64,000 bases of DNA. It comes from Scenedesmus sp. ARA3 (lineage: Eukaryota; Chlorophyta; Chlorophyceae; Sphaeropleales; Scenedesmaceae). The stretch lies in contig RWJK01000577.1 in assembly GCA_004335835.1 (NCBI GenBank), positions 1 to 64,000 on the forward strand, given 5' to 3'. Below the pieces are notes generated by a model. The model searched no databases and was not told the DNA's origin. It saw only the letters and a list, made by a program, of their open reading frames with translations. A program made the position numbers and the translations under genes. Numbering within the stretch: position 1 is the stretch's first letter; each line of letters opens with the position of its first letter. Positions 37,073-56,100 of this stretch are shown here, one piece after another.

Positions 37073-37969
37073 CTACTCTGCTGAAGCTGTAGGCTGGGGC
37101 ATGCTGCTCTGAGGCAGCATGAACAGCTCCACGGGTGTGAGGCTCTTCATCACGCTGGCCCAGCGGGTCACGCTCTTAGTTGCCTCCTCCCGGTCACGCA
37201 TCTCGATCGCCAGCTGCTGCGCATGTGGGTTGCTGATATTCTCCAAGACGTCCACTGGCAGCCGCAGCGAGCGCAGCCCGTGCATGTCTGTGATGCCACG
37301 AGCCAGCTCTGTCCTGTTGGAGAGACTGATCAGCTGCCTGCAGCAGCGCAAAGGGCAGGAGCGATTACAGCAGCAGTAATTGCTGTGTTACGTCCAGCAG
37401 CCAGATGAGGTGTCCATTAGTAGCAGCATACACTAACATGCTGTTTGGCTTGAACCCAATCGCAATTCTGCATTTGATAACCACAAGCAGTGTGCTGGCT
37501 TGGCTACTTACTCTGCATACATCGTGCAGGACAGGAATCCTGCGGCTGGCATCCACCAACGCAGCAGGAAGTCTGCAATGAGAGGGTGGTACCATTTCAC
37601 CCCTGTGGCTCGGCTGATGGTGATGAGGTGCTTTGGCCGCGTCTCGCAGCACGTCCACAGCGCCTGCCATTCATCAGACTCGAGCGCTTCCTGCAAGCAC
37701 TGCTACTGCAGTACTGCAGGGTTGCTGGCCCACTTGAAGGCTGTCAAGCCGTCGAACAGCCTCTATAGTTTGACAGTAAGCATGCCTGGTGGTGCACCTC
37801 CGAGGGCTGTGGCATAGCACTCGACAGTGATGCCCACTGCATAGGGCATGCCCGACTCATCTGCCACTTTGTGGGTAACAGTCATCTTGGGAGCAGTTGG
37901 CCGTGGCCACAGCATCTCGGGCGTTACGTTGGCGATGTTATCCACCGTCAATACATTAAGCGCATCCAT
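37073..37969 (-). CDS. Small KilA-N-like protein (tentative)
   Basis: Three exons fit: 37775-37969 (ATG, MDALNVLTVDNIANVTPEML), 37512-37690 and 37073-37337, about 212 residues in exact frame. The middle exon has ALESDEWQALW, then TGVKWYHPLIADFLLRWWMP. That W-HP-hydrophobic-W pattern resembles the core of KilA-N domains, a DNA-binding fold common in large DNA viruses, phages and transposon-linked genes. The C-terminal exon (SNPHAQQLAIEMRDREEATK) is helical. The 84-base intron 1 is in frame with both flanking exons and carries two TAG codons, yet reads LFDGLTAFKWASNPAVLQ between them, so it may be former coding sequence. TAG ends other genes here, so recoding is unlikely. The family call is weak. 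Confidence 0.4.
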
Positions 37970-39008
37970 TGTGCGAGCGAGGGCGTCGCTGATGCGATGA
38001 TGTCAGGACGAGCAGCACTGCTTCTGTTCAGCTTTGCAGACGATAGATGATCTAAGCACCAATACTTGTAAAATACTTGTAAACATACCTGTAAAACTTT
38101 CCATTCCAGACACATAGCATCGTTGAGAACTTTATTATCTACAACTCGATGCACAGTCGTTTTCAAGGCAGCTCAAGTTCAAGGGCAAAACCCCTTGCGC
38201 GCCAAACACGACGATTTCTGCTGCGCTGTGGGCAACTCACGCCAATTATGTCGGAATCAAAGGGGAGACCCTTAGGTCACCTAACCAAACCACGTGGTTG
38301 TCTGCTACAGAGGAGCCAGCAGAGCGGCTGCTGCTGTGTCGTAAAGGTATTCCCTCGTCCAGCCTGCTCAGCTATTACGATCTACCTTATACAGCCCTTC
38401 CTGCTTGATATATATGCGCCTTTCGGCCACTGGTCACTCATCAGCTCTAGAGACCTCTGTGGATTCACTGAGTCTGCTGCAGCAACCTTGGCCCATGGGC
38501 ATGGCGCGTCTCTCATTCGCAGGACGGGCTGTGTAGAAGGCATACACCACGTAATACGTGCGCGTATGATTAAGAGTATTCTGTAATCTAAAATGCACTC
38601 AGTGACTGGACTCGAAGCTTGATGCTAACAGTTGTAAAGTGAATCAATTAAGCATACCTGCTCAGCAGCCTGCAGCTCACACTCAGCGATCGAAACAGTT
38701 TTAGGATCTTTACCAAGTGGTTTTTGTTTCCAACGTACCATCTGCGCGTGCAGCGTGGAGAATATGTGCGGTAATCCCGATGCTGATTGACGCACATACG
38801 AGATACTTTCAACCACTAAACAAACACACAACCATAGTCTGGTGCAGGTGCTAACACCCCGCACTAGTTTGGGTTATGCTCATGGTGCTACAACCACAGC
38901 GTTTGCATGTCGACATTAAGGCCAACCAACTCTGTTGTCCACGCACCAACCCTACTCCCTGCGCTGGTCGAGCCGGCCTGCTAAAGCAAGATATTAGCAA
39001 ACAGAGAT
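37970..39008. other. AT-richer region with one exon-like stretch
   Basis: On the minus strand about 38660-38810 reads SGLPHIFSTLHAQMVRWKQK, then KDPKTVSIAECELQAAEQ and a GT donor, which looks like coding sequence. A second piece near 38410-38530 follows an AG and has a GT at its end. They could be 5' exons of the KilA-N-like gene or another gene. I could not join them with confidence. Confidence 0.3.
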
Positions 39009-45165
<6,157 letters not shown>

Positions 45166-46678
45166 GTCAACGAATTGCACCAACAGAAGGCCATGGCAAA
45201 GCGTGTGGCGTCACAGGCTGGGGTGTCTTGCAGGAGCCGTGGTGGGTACAGATCCTGCATGTGGACTGTTCCGGCTTTGGCTGTGCCTAAAGGCAACATA
45301 TGTGAGTACTCCGTATTTCAGGCCTGAAGTAGTTTGTTGGAAGTGCCTGATCCAGACAATGATTGTACTCGTATCTTTTGGAAGCCGCCAGGATACAATG
45401 TTGATTTGTGTCATTTACAGGACATGTTTTGCGGTTGTCCTGTTTCACTTGTACAGCTGCATGATCAGGCTAGTTGCTTAGAAGCCACGGGATGGCGCTT
45501 TTCAAAGACTCAGCTGCCGGCAGCCACTTTACTACACTAGTGATGGTGGGTGCTGTTGGCAACTGCCTGCTTGCTGTGTGTTCCTCAAGTACCTTCGAAT
45601 GATGGTGGCCGGTACTTGCCTCGTGCAAGGTTCAAAATGCACATAATGGCTTAGAAAGCATGTGTACACATGCATAAAGCAGTCAGGCGTATGAACTGGG
45701 TGGAGGCTGGAAGTTGCTCAGCTGGCTGGTGTTGGCGTATCATGCGAGGTAGCACTGGTGATTTTGAGTTGTGCCCTCTGCTGGTGTGGTTTTGCATTGC
45801 AAGCCAGCCATTGGATCCATCCGGAGAGGTGGGCTTCCTCTGGGCAGTCCCTTGGCAAGGAGTGCAAGTATCTGGATACGTGAATGCCGCAGCGGCTGTG
45901 AGCGTTGGCGCTGTAGAGTGTGCATCATATTGAGCATGGTTTCAGTAAGTTACATTGGCAACAACCAGACAGCACTTTGACCAGCACAGACTTTATGAGC
46001 AGCGCCTGCTTGCAGTGCAAGATCTCGTGCACTAGCAAGGCCCAGCGTGCAGGAATCCCGCAGCATGCTGGTTGCTGTCTTATCAAGCGAGCGCCATACA
46101 TACCATAATCATCATCATCATCATCATCATGTTACCATTTAAGCCATACATACCATAACGAAAAATCATTGTTGAGATGAACAACCTACTAGTCAATCCC
46201 GCTGGGCACGCGCCAGCGGTGACTCCCTGTCCTGACATGGTGTCCAGCCCTCCTTGCAGCTATGGTTGCTGCTGCAGCCGCCATGCAAGACACATGCACA
46301 TGCAGCAGCTGCAACCCGCAGCAGCCATTGCTTGCACGCGCAGCAACACTACCGTCCTCATCTCTGCCAAAATCGCAGTTGCAGGGAGGAAGAACACAAG
46401 GCATACGCCTGCCTACCATCCCTCAACTCACTCTGTGCTGTCACCTGACAGCAGCAGGATGCTGCACCAGCTGAGCTGCAGCAAACAAATGGCGAGCAAC
46501 GACAGCAAATCAAGCACCCAGCCAGCTGCAACCGCCAGCCAACCCCCAAAGATGCAGCTGTACTTTTGCAAGCTGCTGCTGACCACAGCAGCGGCCTGCT
46601 CAGCACTGCCGCCCACCCATCACACACAGCGTATGTGTACTAATGCCTTCCTGCAAGCACTGTGTCAGCTGGTCAACA
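45166..46678. other. Convergent intergenic region, peroxidase / LPD
   Basis: About 1.5 kb without a supported gene. It holds a TCA microsatellite between two 16-base direct repeats (46093-46158). Confidence 0.5.
46093..46158. repeat. TCA microsatellite flanked by 16-base direct repeats
   Basis: GCCATACATACCATAA occurs at 46093-46108 and 46143-46158, enclosing a (TCA)n run and GTTACCATTTAA. A similar ATC run followed by GTTAC lies near 30020. Confidence 0.9.
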
Positions 46679-49600
46679 TCAAGCTGCCACTGGCTGCTTT
46701 GCGCCGGCCTTGGCTGCGCTGCTGTTGCTGCTGCTGCTGGGGGGGTTCACGTGTGCTGACTTGATGAGCTCATCCAGCACCTCTGACAGCGTGGGGTGCG
46801 CGTGCACAGCAAACTTGATGTCCTGCAAGCAAGAGGCAGTGAACAGCGGCATTGAAATTGTGCTGCATCAAGCAAGAGCACAAACAGCTGAGCATACGGC
46901 ATGCTGCACAATTTGTTGTCATTACTTGTGCACTGCACATCACCATGCAATTGCTGACGTGATGTGGCTGCAATCACTCCGCTGCACGTGCAAACCAACA
47001 CACATATGCTGCCCGCCCAAGTACACGAGCGAGCCCGCTTTCATGTCGCCGAAACGAAACAGAACGTCCGTCAAACACGCAGCTGCACCTGCACGGTCTG
47101 CTTGGTGGCGATGGCGTTGGATGCCTCGTGGATGAGGTCTGCTGCGTGCAGCCCAATGATGTGCACACCCAGGATCTCTCCGGTGTCCTTGCGGTACAGC
47201 ATCTTGGCCATGCCCTCGCCCTCCTTCTCAGCCAGCGCCTGTTGACAACAGTAACAGGAGAGTGAAGCATGGGGATCAGTCAGCACATGATGAGGCAGCA
47301 GGGTACAGCATCTTGGCCATGCCCTGGCCCTCCTTCTCAGCCAGCGCCTGAAAGCAAGCCGCAGCACACAAGAAAAACATAGCGTGTGAGGTACTGGGAT
47401 GTTGTGACGGGGCAGTGCGTCATGCTGTGGCGAATTCCTGCATGCCTATGCATACATCCATGCCCCTAGTATACCTGTATGTTCTCTTGAATGTCTGATC
47501 ACACAATTTTCTCGCCTTCCAAGCTGCTCTAGGCATGTGCACCGTGCCTGTGGCCTGCACGCCGTGCCTGTGCGTCCGCGCATGCCTGTGTGCATGCATG
47601 CCCCTGCATGCGCCGTCACATCACCCACACCCACCCACCTTGGAGTTGGCCTTGAAGCTGGTCTTGGCCACGCCCAGCGGGAAGCCCTGCTCCTTGGCCA
47701 TCTCCTCGGCCTTCTCCTGGGTCACGCCCACAAACGACACCTCAGGGTGCGTGAAGCACGCCGCGGGGATGGACAGGTGGTTGAGCACGTTGGGCCGGCC
47801 CAGCATGTTCTCCACAGCGCTGATGCCCTGTGAGGCAGCAGCAGCAGCAGCAGCAGCGAATGTGCAGACCAAGGCATTGCGTCAGTAGTGTCCGGCGGTA
47901 GGCACAGCAGGTGCTGCTCAGTTCACTGTTGCTCATGATCAGGACGTGCACGGTGTTTCGCAACATGTTGTGAGCTGACTGCGCCACTGCCGTTGCCATT
48001 GCGCTGAGCCACGTGCGGAATTGCGCTACGCAGTCAGCCCTACCCACAATTAGGCTGGTCCCAAGCAAGGTGCATAGCTATAGCAATGCCCTCACTCCCT
48101 GCCTATCAAGCGCACTACCCGAGCATCGCCTGCCATCCTTACCTGCGCGCTGGCTGCGTGTGCCAGCATGTACTTGCCGTTGGCGTCTCCGATGCAGTAC
48201 ACGTTGGGCACCACCTTGCCGTCACTGCCCAGCACCTCCATCTTCTCGCTCACGGGCACAAAGCCGCGCCTGTCGGTCTCCACGCCGATGGAGCCCAGGT
48301 TCAGGCCTGAGGAGGGAGGGCAGGGGAGGGCAGCGGAGGACAGGGGCAGCACGGGGAAGGGAGGACGGGGCAGACAGGCAGCAGGTTGGGAGTCGTGAGT
48401 GGAGCCCAGGTTCAGGCCTGGCAGTGTGGGAAGGCAGGGGAGGGCAGGGGCAGGAGGAGGTAGCTACCACACTGCCTGCTAATCAGGCACACGCACTGCC
48501 AGCAGGCGTGCCTGCAGCTGGCTGGCTGCCTCACCGTTGGTGTATGGTGCGCGGCCGGTGGCCACCATGCAGGCGTCCACCTCCAGGGTGTCGACCACCT
48601 TCTTGGTCTTGAAGTCAGTCAGCTCGATCTCCACCGGCTTCACGCCTGCAGCAGCAGCAGCGCAAGTGTAAGCACTCTTGACATGTGGTTTGGTGTTGCT
48701 GGATCCTGTTGCAGCTGCTTTGGGTGCTAAGCTGCCAAGCAATCATCGTCTGGAGCCCGTGCATGAAGAGCCATTGCCAGTTCCAACGACAACTACGACT
48801 GCTATCTAGCAGCGGCAAGCCCTGGCAGCAGCAGCAGCAATAGCAGCAGCAGCAGCAGCAGCGCACCTGGCACGCCTGGCGTGACCTTGGTGGCGATGAC
48901 GCCTGTGTGGTAGTCGATGGGGCGGCCCTTGATCAGCAGGCGCTCAGCCATGCGCGCGATCTCAGTGTCAAAGCCGGGCATGATCTTGTCCATGGCCTGT
49001 AGTGTTGTTGATGTGACACGGAGGGCAGCGGCAGGAGGAGCAGGGCAGTAGGACAGTGCAGAACAGGCGGCAGCAGCACAAAACCGGTGAGATGTCGTCA
49101 GGCCTGACATATTGGATAGCAAGATCAAAGCCTACGAGTACAAGCCGGGCATGATCTTGTCCATGGCCTGGCGGGAGGAAGGGTCGATAGAGCACAGCAG
49201 GGAGTTGCGGCAATGCAGAGCAGGCGGCAGCAAGTGCAGGCAACGAGGGCGTCGCACTGTGCTGCAGCTTCAAGGCGTGACGTACAGGCCACAGCAGCAA
49301 AGGTTGTCAGCTGCTGCATCAATTGCTGCCATTGCTGTGATGGCTGATGGCACGCGGCTGCACTGCTGCTGCCTAGCTAAACAGCCTGCTGCAGCCTAGC
49401 TGAACACACAGGCGTGGGATTGATTCACGCACCTCGATGAAGGTGACCTCGCAGCCCAGTGCTGTGTACACGTCGCTGAACCGCACATTCAATCGCACAC
49501 TGGACTGAGCACTGAACTACACACTGTTTCGCACTGCCCCACGCGCACCTCGATGAAGGTGACCTTGCAGCCCAGCGCTGTGTACAAGTCGCTGAACCGC

Positions 49601-52236
49601 ACATTACAGCGCACACTGGACTGAGCAATGAACTACACACTGTTTTGCACTGCCCCACGCGCACCTCGATGAAGGTGACCTCGCAGCCCAGCGCTGTGTA
49701 CACGTCGCTGAACTCCAGGCCGATGTAGCCGGAGCCGATGATGGCCACCCAGTTGGGCAGCCACTCCAGCTTGAGCGCGTGGTCGGAGGTGAACACGGTC
49801 TTGCCGTCAATGGGGATGCCTGCAGGACAGCATATCATGTGCCGTATAAATGCAGCAGGCTCGGGTGCAGTTTTGTGTGTGCCTGCTGTGCTAAAGCAGC
49901 AGCAAGGTGCGCTGCTGCCTGCTGACCATATCAGCATGAGCCAGCTGCTGTGCTGCGGGGTATGGCTGTACCACCAGCACACGTGCCTACTGCAGGTGGT
50001 TTGAAGGTCTGCTACGCAGCGCTGTGAGCTGTTGACATTGCTGCTGCGTGCTGGTTGAAACACTGCCGGCGGGTGCCTATGTTGCAGCCTGTACATGCAA
50101 CGCTGCTGCTGTTGGCCACCAGCCACCAGCCAGTGCATGCTGCCGGGCGTCATGTCTCTGCGAGATGACGCACCTGGCGGCACGAAGGGCACGCTGCCTG
50201 TGGCAATGATCACGTCCTTGGCTGTGACCTGGCCGCCCACGTCCACGCGGCCGGGCAGGCCGTACTTGATGGTGTGGTTGTCCACAAACTTGGCCTGGCC
50301 GATCAGGATGTCCTGCAGGGCAGACCCGGCACACACACACACAACAGTACAGCAGGTTGAAGTAGCATGGACCCAAGCTGAGCAAGCATACAGCAGCCTT
50401 TGTCACATGTACTGTGAATGGCATAGCTTGAAACACGCGCTCGTCAATGCAGCCTTGCAGCTGCCGCTGCCTCTTGGATGGTCATCAACCGATTTGGATG
50501 TGCCGCGGCATCAACAGCACTGGCATACCTGCAGCACAGCCGTCGCATCCATCGACAAACAAGCAGGGACACCCAGCCATCGCTGCCTTCAGTGTCTGCT
50601 GTCTGCCTGTCTCCTGCCGTCCGCCTGCTGCCGAAATCCACAGCTGCCGTTCAAACAGCTGCCGTTCAAACAATCAGTGCAAGGGTCATTCAAACGTGAT
50701 GTGCTGCTCACCACGCCGAGCGCCTCCAGGCTGCGCTTGAGGTTGCCCTGGATGGCGCTGGCCAGCTGAGTGGCGTGTGCAGCCACACCTGCGCGGTCAA
50801 AGCTCACAGAGCCGACCTGGCAGCAGCAGCAGCAGCAGTAGCCAACAAGACCATGGTCAGCACGACGGCTGCAGTAATAGTGCGAAACTGCAAGGCTGCA
50901 GCAGCAGCATGGCAGGATTAACTTGTTTTTTTCAGCTGCGGCACGGTGGCATCACACTGGCCCCTGCTGTTGTCCCTTCCCATTCATCGGCCTGCAAGCA
51001 GAACTCTGGAGGCTACTGCATGCCCAGACGCATACGCAAACTATGCCTCCTGCACGCGTGTGCTGCTGTGGTTGCATCCTACCTGAATGCCCATGGACTT
51101 CATGTGCATCTCGTTCTTCATGTCGCGGATGCGGCCTGAGGCAGCCAGCAGCGCCTTTGAGGGCACGCAGCCGCGGTTCACGCAGGTGCCGCCGATGTCG
51201 TGGCCCTCGATCACTGCCACCTTCATGCCCTGCAGGAGTAAAGTAAGGGCATTCAAGGGCATAGAGCAGGCGCAGCAGCAGCAAGAGGTGATGCATGGGA
51301 TGCTGTACAGGTGTACAGGTGCACTGGCGACTTCACGCCCTGCGAGAGCCTGGCGCAACAGCACCAGCAGATGACGTGTGGGACGCATGGACAGATGCCT
51401 GGGTGTGACTTCAGCGCCAGAAGCCGCACCGGGGTGCTCACAGTGGCAGAGCGACAAACCATATTACAGTATGCGGCATGCTATTGAATACATCGTCAGC
51501 ATTGCTTGTGTGTGTCAACGCTGCTGCTGGTGCTTGGCTGTACATCTTGCAGTACCACAGCTGCTGCCAGCACTGCTGAGCTGTGCTGCTGGGACACATA
51601 GCAGCATCCTCCAGCAGTGCTTGCACAGCTTCCGTTCCTGGGGCTGCTGTCCTGCCTGCTGTGCGCACCTGCTCAACGGCGTGCAGAGCAGCACCGTGCC
51701 CGCCCACTCCACAGCCGACGATCACCAGGTCATAGTCATACTTTGCCCCTGCCATGGCAACCACGGCACAGCGCTGGCCGCGGCTGCTGCGGGTGGCCAC
51801 ATGCCTGCAGATCACAGCAAGTGGCAATAGGCCCAACGCTCAATTGCGTGCTGCAGGGGGGCAACTGCTTCCTTAGCAGCAGCAGCAAGCGGGACCTGTA
51901 GTGAAGCGTGCCCTAGCCGACCGAGATTTATAAGAATGATAATAAACTAACGAATTGAATGGACTGCGAAGCATCTGCAAGCTTTCATGACGCAGGGCAG
52001 CAGGCTGGGGGTTGGCAACAAGACAATCGCGGAGGACTGCAGCTGCCTGGCAATCACCTGCTGACGCGAATGCAGCGGTTGACAGCCTGGTTGAGCTGGC
52101 GTGAATCCAGAGAAACGGGCAGGCTGGCGTTACACCGCACAGTGCTGCGCTGGGGCCGTGCAGAGACGAGCTTGGCCTGCTGGCTGGAGGCCAGAGAGGC
52201 CTGGGCCTTGGTACTGTGGGCTGTGAAGGACGCCAT
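46679..52236 (-). CDS. LPD: Plastid dihydrolipoamide dehydrogenase (E3)
   Basis: The FAD-linked E3 subunit that reoxidises lipoamide in the plastid pyruvate dehydrogenase complex. Exons: 52058-52236, 51669-51804, 51083-51229, 50712-50816, 50174-50312, 49665-49819, 48867-48996, 48535-48645, 48143-48306, 47639-47827, 47089-47238, 46679-46822 (582 residues, frame exact). The N-terminus is a chloroplast transit peptide ([20 protein letters not shown], then RPQRSTVRC). [19 protein letters not shown] binds [16 protein letters not shown] holds the redox cysteines (about 121 and 126), [18 protein letters not shown] binds [12 protein letters not shown] closes the FAD site and [10 protein letters not shown] gives the catalytic His-Glu. 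[15 protein letters not shown] is typical of the plastid form. The C-terminus has a Ser/Asn/Ala tail. Introns contain several copies of exon ends. Confidence 0.95.
47300..47350 (-). repeat. Copy of an LPD exon start inside the intron
   Basis: About 50 bases nearly identical to 47192-47240, the start of exon 47089-47238 ([15 protein letters not shown]). It lies about 108 bases upstream on the sense strand. Confidence 0.85.
48394..48422 (-). repeat. Copy of an LPD exon start inside the intron
   Basis: GGAGCCCAGGTTCAGGCCTG recurs about 110 bases upstream (sense) of the real start of exon 48143-48306. Confidence 0.8.
49138..49172 (-). repeat. Copy of an LPD exon start inside the intron
   Basis: About 32 bases match the start of exon 48867-48996 (AMDKIMPGF) about 170 bases upstream on the sense strand. 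Flanking intron sequence is also similar. Confidence 0.8.
49434..49727 (-). repeat. Triplicated LPD exon 3' end with donors
   Basis: The end of exon 49665-49819 ([15 protein letters not shown] and its GTGCG donor) is repeated twice more at about 49546-49612 and 49436-49500, with a period near 112 bases. All three keep a GT donor; the two downstream copies have no known acceptor. Confidence 0.9.
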
Positions 52237-52663
52237 GGTGATCAGCACGACTGGCCTCTCCAATGCGCGGCAGGAAGCGCACCTGCCAGTCCTTTCAAGG
52301 CAGCACTTCGAACGGGAGTGCCGAGGGTTTTGCGTCGATGCTGGGCGTTTCCTTCTTGAAAAAACAGCTGATACAGTATGTGCGATTGCTTTGCTTTTTG
52401 TGTATGCAGCGATGTTGGCACGTGGCCCACCATCACCAGCAGGAGCTGCAGTACCAACTCCCTGCAGCACCAACCATTTGCTTGCCCCTCATCATGATGC
52501 AAGCCCGAATTGCTGTATGCTGCTGTGCCACAGCATCTCAGCCAGCACCACAGACCCATCCAGCAACCGCAGGATTGGCAACTAGCACATACATGCACAT
52601 GCGTCAACACCACATCAGCACCATCATCAAGGACCATCATGCCAGCAGGGCCACCTGCAGCTG
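52237..52663. other. Intergenic, LPD upstream / DEP1 downstream
   Basis: About 430 bases hold the LPD promoter and the DEP1 3' untranslated region; both genes run on the minus strand. No further gene seen. Confidence 0.5.
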
Positions 52664-53074
52664 TTACTGCTTAAGCAGCTCCTGCATGCTCTCCACAACC
52701 CTAAACCCGTGGTTCTGAGGCAGCGGCTTGTTGCCTGGCCGCGCCACCAGCACTGCCTGCCAGCCTGCTGCCTGCGCTGCCTGCGCCTCTGCCAGCATGT
52801 CTGTGGCAAACAGCACCTGCAAAGCAGCGAATGCCAAGAGCAGCAGCAACGGAACGTCACTATCGCATGCGATAAGTCCCCTCAAAGCAGCTCTCGGCCT
52901 CAAAGCAACTCTCGGCCAGCTGCATGTGAGCATACGCGTGATGCACGGGTGCATTCTTGCAGGTTTGGGCAAGACATTCACGCAAGGCACACCTCGAACG
53001 CTCCACGCAGTTGGCATGGCACCAGGTCGGCACAAACACTGAATCTGACGCAGTCATCCGAGCCCAGCTGAACC

Positions 53075-53112
<38 letters not shown>

Positions 53113-56100
53113 CACCTCTGAGGGGTCGTCCATGCCCAGGGTGAGCTGGATGTTGTGGTAGCTGCCTGCCTCGCCCTTGAGACCGCTGCTGGTGTCAAAG
53201 TAGCCGCACAGGTACGGCCGCAGGTCGCCTGCCTGGCTGTGCCCGAAGAACAGGTGCTGCGGGAGGGGATGAGGAACGTGGCAAGCAGCGGTAACACGCG
53301 TGTCAGCTACGCACAGGATGTCGGGACACTGCTGAGCAATACCGGTCAAAAGAGGCTTGATGAGCGCCACGACATGTTGAGTATCCTTGCAGCAGCCTCA
53401 TGATTTCAACACATGGACGAGCTGTTTCATATGTTGTAGCGCTCTGCTCGCCCATGGCGACTGCAAGGCGCTTGCTAGCGCAGCAAATGCCACCGTCGGC
53501 TGCTGACATTTCAGTTATGGCCAGCAGCGCGCACAGCTATCCAGCTGCTGGCGTGCGCGCACCTGTGCTTCCCGGCTGCCGCTGCTATAGATGTAAGTCT
53601 TGATGCCAGCATTGCGCCACTCCACCAGCGCGTCAGGCACGTCCCTGCACCCAAGCACATACATTTATGGGTTCGTTCCTGTGGGCAGCACTGCTTAAGC
53701 ATTACTCAGCTGCACTTGTGAAAGGCACAGCACAGGCGTGCAAACCCAGAGTTCATGTTGAAGATGCTGGCGTCATTATACAGCCTCACACACAGCGTAA
53801 GCCATGCAGGCTTGCAGTTGGATGTCCTAATCAAGCACAACCTTCCCAGCGTCAGTTTCTTTCTGCTCGCCCACCTGAACAGCTGCGCTGTCATCTTGCC
53901 GCTCCTGAACCCTGCCCGCCACACGTGCCCCTGCAGCTGCTTCAGCGCCCCGACCTTGCGGTCAGCGGCAATGGCTGCATGCACCCAGGACACCACTGCA
54001 GCAATGACGGCCTCCTTGCCAGCTGCTGCGTCTGGGATTGATGCTGCGCCATCCTCAGCAGCCTGGGCAGCGCAATGCAGCGAGCACAGTAGCAGCCAGC
54101 AGGTGTACGACGACACTCTCAGCGCTAGATAGCTGCATCGCAGGGCGAATTGAGCCATGCTGCAGGATATCAGGGTGGCGCCAATAGGGAGGACACTCTG
54201 AAACTGCAGTCAAAGAGTGTTATCAGTCAGGCACATCGCAGAACAACACATACATGCCCTGACACGATACGCATGCAGCTGCCATGCGAGCCTCACTGCT
54301 GGGGTGAGCCGGCCGCAGCAGCCATCAACGCTCAGCTGCTGCTCTGTGTCTTGCCCACCTGCTTGCGGATGGCGTCGATGTCAGCACGTGCCTCTGGCGT
54401 CTCATAGTGCGCCCCCAGGTGAGCAGCCACATTGTCGCGTGCATAGGGGAACATCACGTCAGCCACAAAGCTGATGGGCGCCACGGTGCCCTCGATGTCC
54501 AGCACAATTGCACGCGGCAGCGCTGCATGGCTCAGCTTGGCGCGCTTGGCAGCCACGCTGTTTGCTGCAACACCGTTGGCTGCATGGCAGAACAGTGAAA
54601 AACGGTTGTAGCGGGGCTTCAAAGATGGCCAATGCTGGCATCTGGTGCAGAGCCTAGTTTGAAAACAATGTTGGGTGTTGGGCTCAGGCGCAGATGCAGT
54701 GTGTTGACAGACCTGCAGCTGCTAAACACCAATTGCAATTGCGTCTAGCCATCACAGGCATCACCTGGCATCCTTTCAACTCGTTGCTCTGCTGCCCTGC
54801 TTATCTACAGCCCCCCACCTTCGCTCACGCCATTCTCTGCATGGCGCTTGCCCTGCTGCACTGCCCCGTTTGCAATGAGCGGCGCTGGCGGCTGCGCTGC
54901 GTTGAGGCCCAGCTGCGCCATCTTCACTGCTGCCTCAAACAGGTAGTCGTAGCACTCTGCCTGCGTCTTTGCCTGGATCCAGTCCTTGCCCCACACGTAC
55001 ACGCCTGCAGGGGCAGCGGCGCACGCCACAACAGGGGCAGCAGCAGTTGCAACGGTGCGCATGGCAAGAGGACCAGCAGCAGTTGTAACTCTGCTTCTAG
55101 CAGGCGCGACCATGCTGCAGAGGAGATTACATACCTCCCCGCTTGTCACCATAATACGCACAACATGCTGGCAACTGCTCTGGCACTTTCGCTACCCTGA
55201 AACACATCAGCCTGCTGCTGGTTGCTGGCTGTCTGTGTGGTGCAGCTGCAGCTGCGGCGCTGCCACGCACCGTGCCGCCGCACCAGCACTGCGTTAGACT
55301 GCGGGAAGTCGATGATGGCCTGGCGCATGCGGTCTGTCAGCTCGCACTCGCGTGCTGTGTTCTCAATGATGGGCACCACGCAGTTGCCGTAGAAGCCGTG
55401 GCCCTCAATGCCCTGAAACACAGTGGCAGCACGCAGTTGCATGCGCTGCTGTTGTTATGTAGGGCAGTGAGACGAGCACATACGAGCAGATTGCAGCTGG
55501 TGACAGGCACTACGGGAAAGCGGGACAGAGGTGCAAGGAAACGCGCTGGCTGGCTGGTTGTCAGGCTTTTCCCTCCTTGCAAACATGCTATCAGGCCTGA
55601 GGGTCAGGCTGCTCACAATTGGGCATCTCTTGTTTGCGTTCAGACATGTGCAGCAATCACCAAGTAGCACTGTGCTGCAAATCACTCTACAGAACTGCGT
55701 GGCAAGAGCCTGCCTGGCCAGCTGAGTAACCGCCGTAACCACCTGCACAAGCTGCTTTGCCAGCTACTGCCTGCCTGTTACATGCTGCTCCGCCTTGCTA
55801 GGCGGTTCCTGCCAGTTATTGCTCACCTTGATCATTTCAATGTGGGTCACACGGAACTCTGTTGCATTGGGGTCCAGCATGGTTGCCATGACAGCATTCA
55901 GGGAGTGGCTGTGCAGGACAGCGCCAGCACCCCTCAGCTCATACGCCTGCAAGGCAGCAAGGCATCTCCAGCATTTAGTTGCTCGATCCCTGTCTGCAGT
56001 TGAATTGCTGCTACAGCTGCAGGTACAGACACCCACCGAAGTGAACAGAGGCTGGCACTCTGACAGCTTAGGAGGCCTGTATGGAGGAGGCCTGGCCTCG

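Noticed and set aside
37691..37774. TAG read as an amino acid in the KilA-N-like gene
   Set aside because: TAG is the real stop of at least two other genes here (DXO, the Ala/Gln-rich gene), so an intron or nonsense mutation is simpler.
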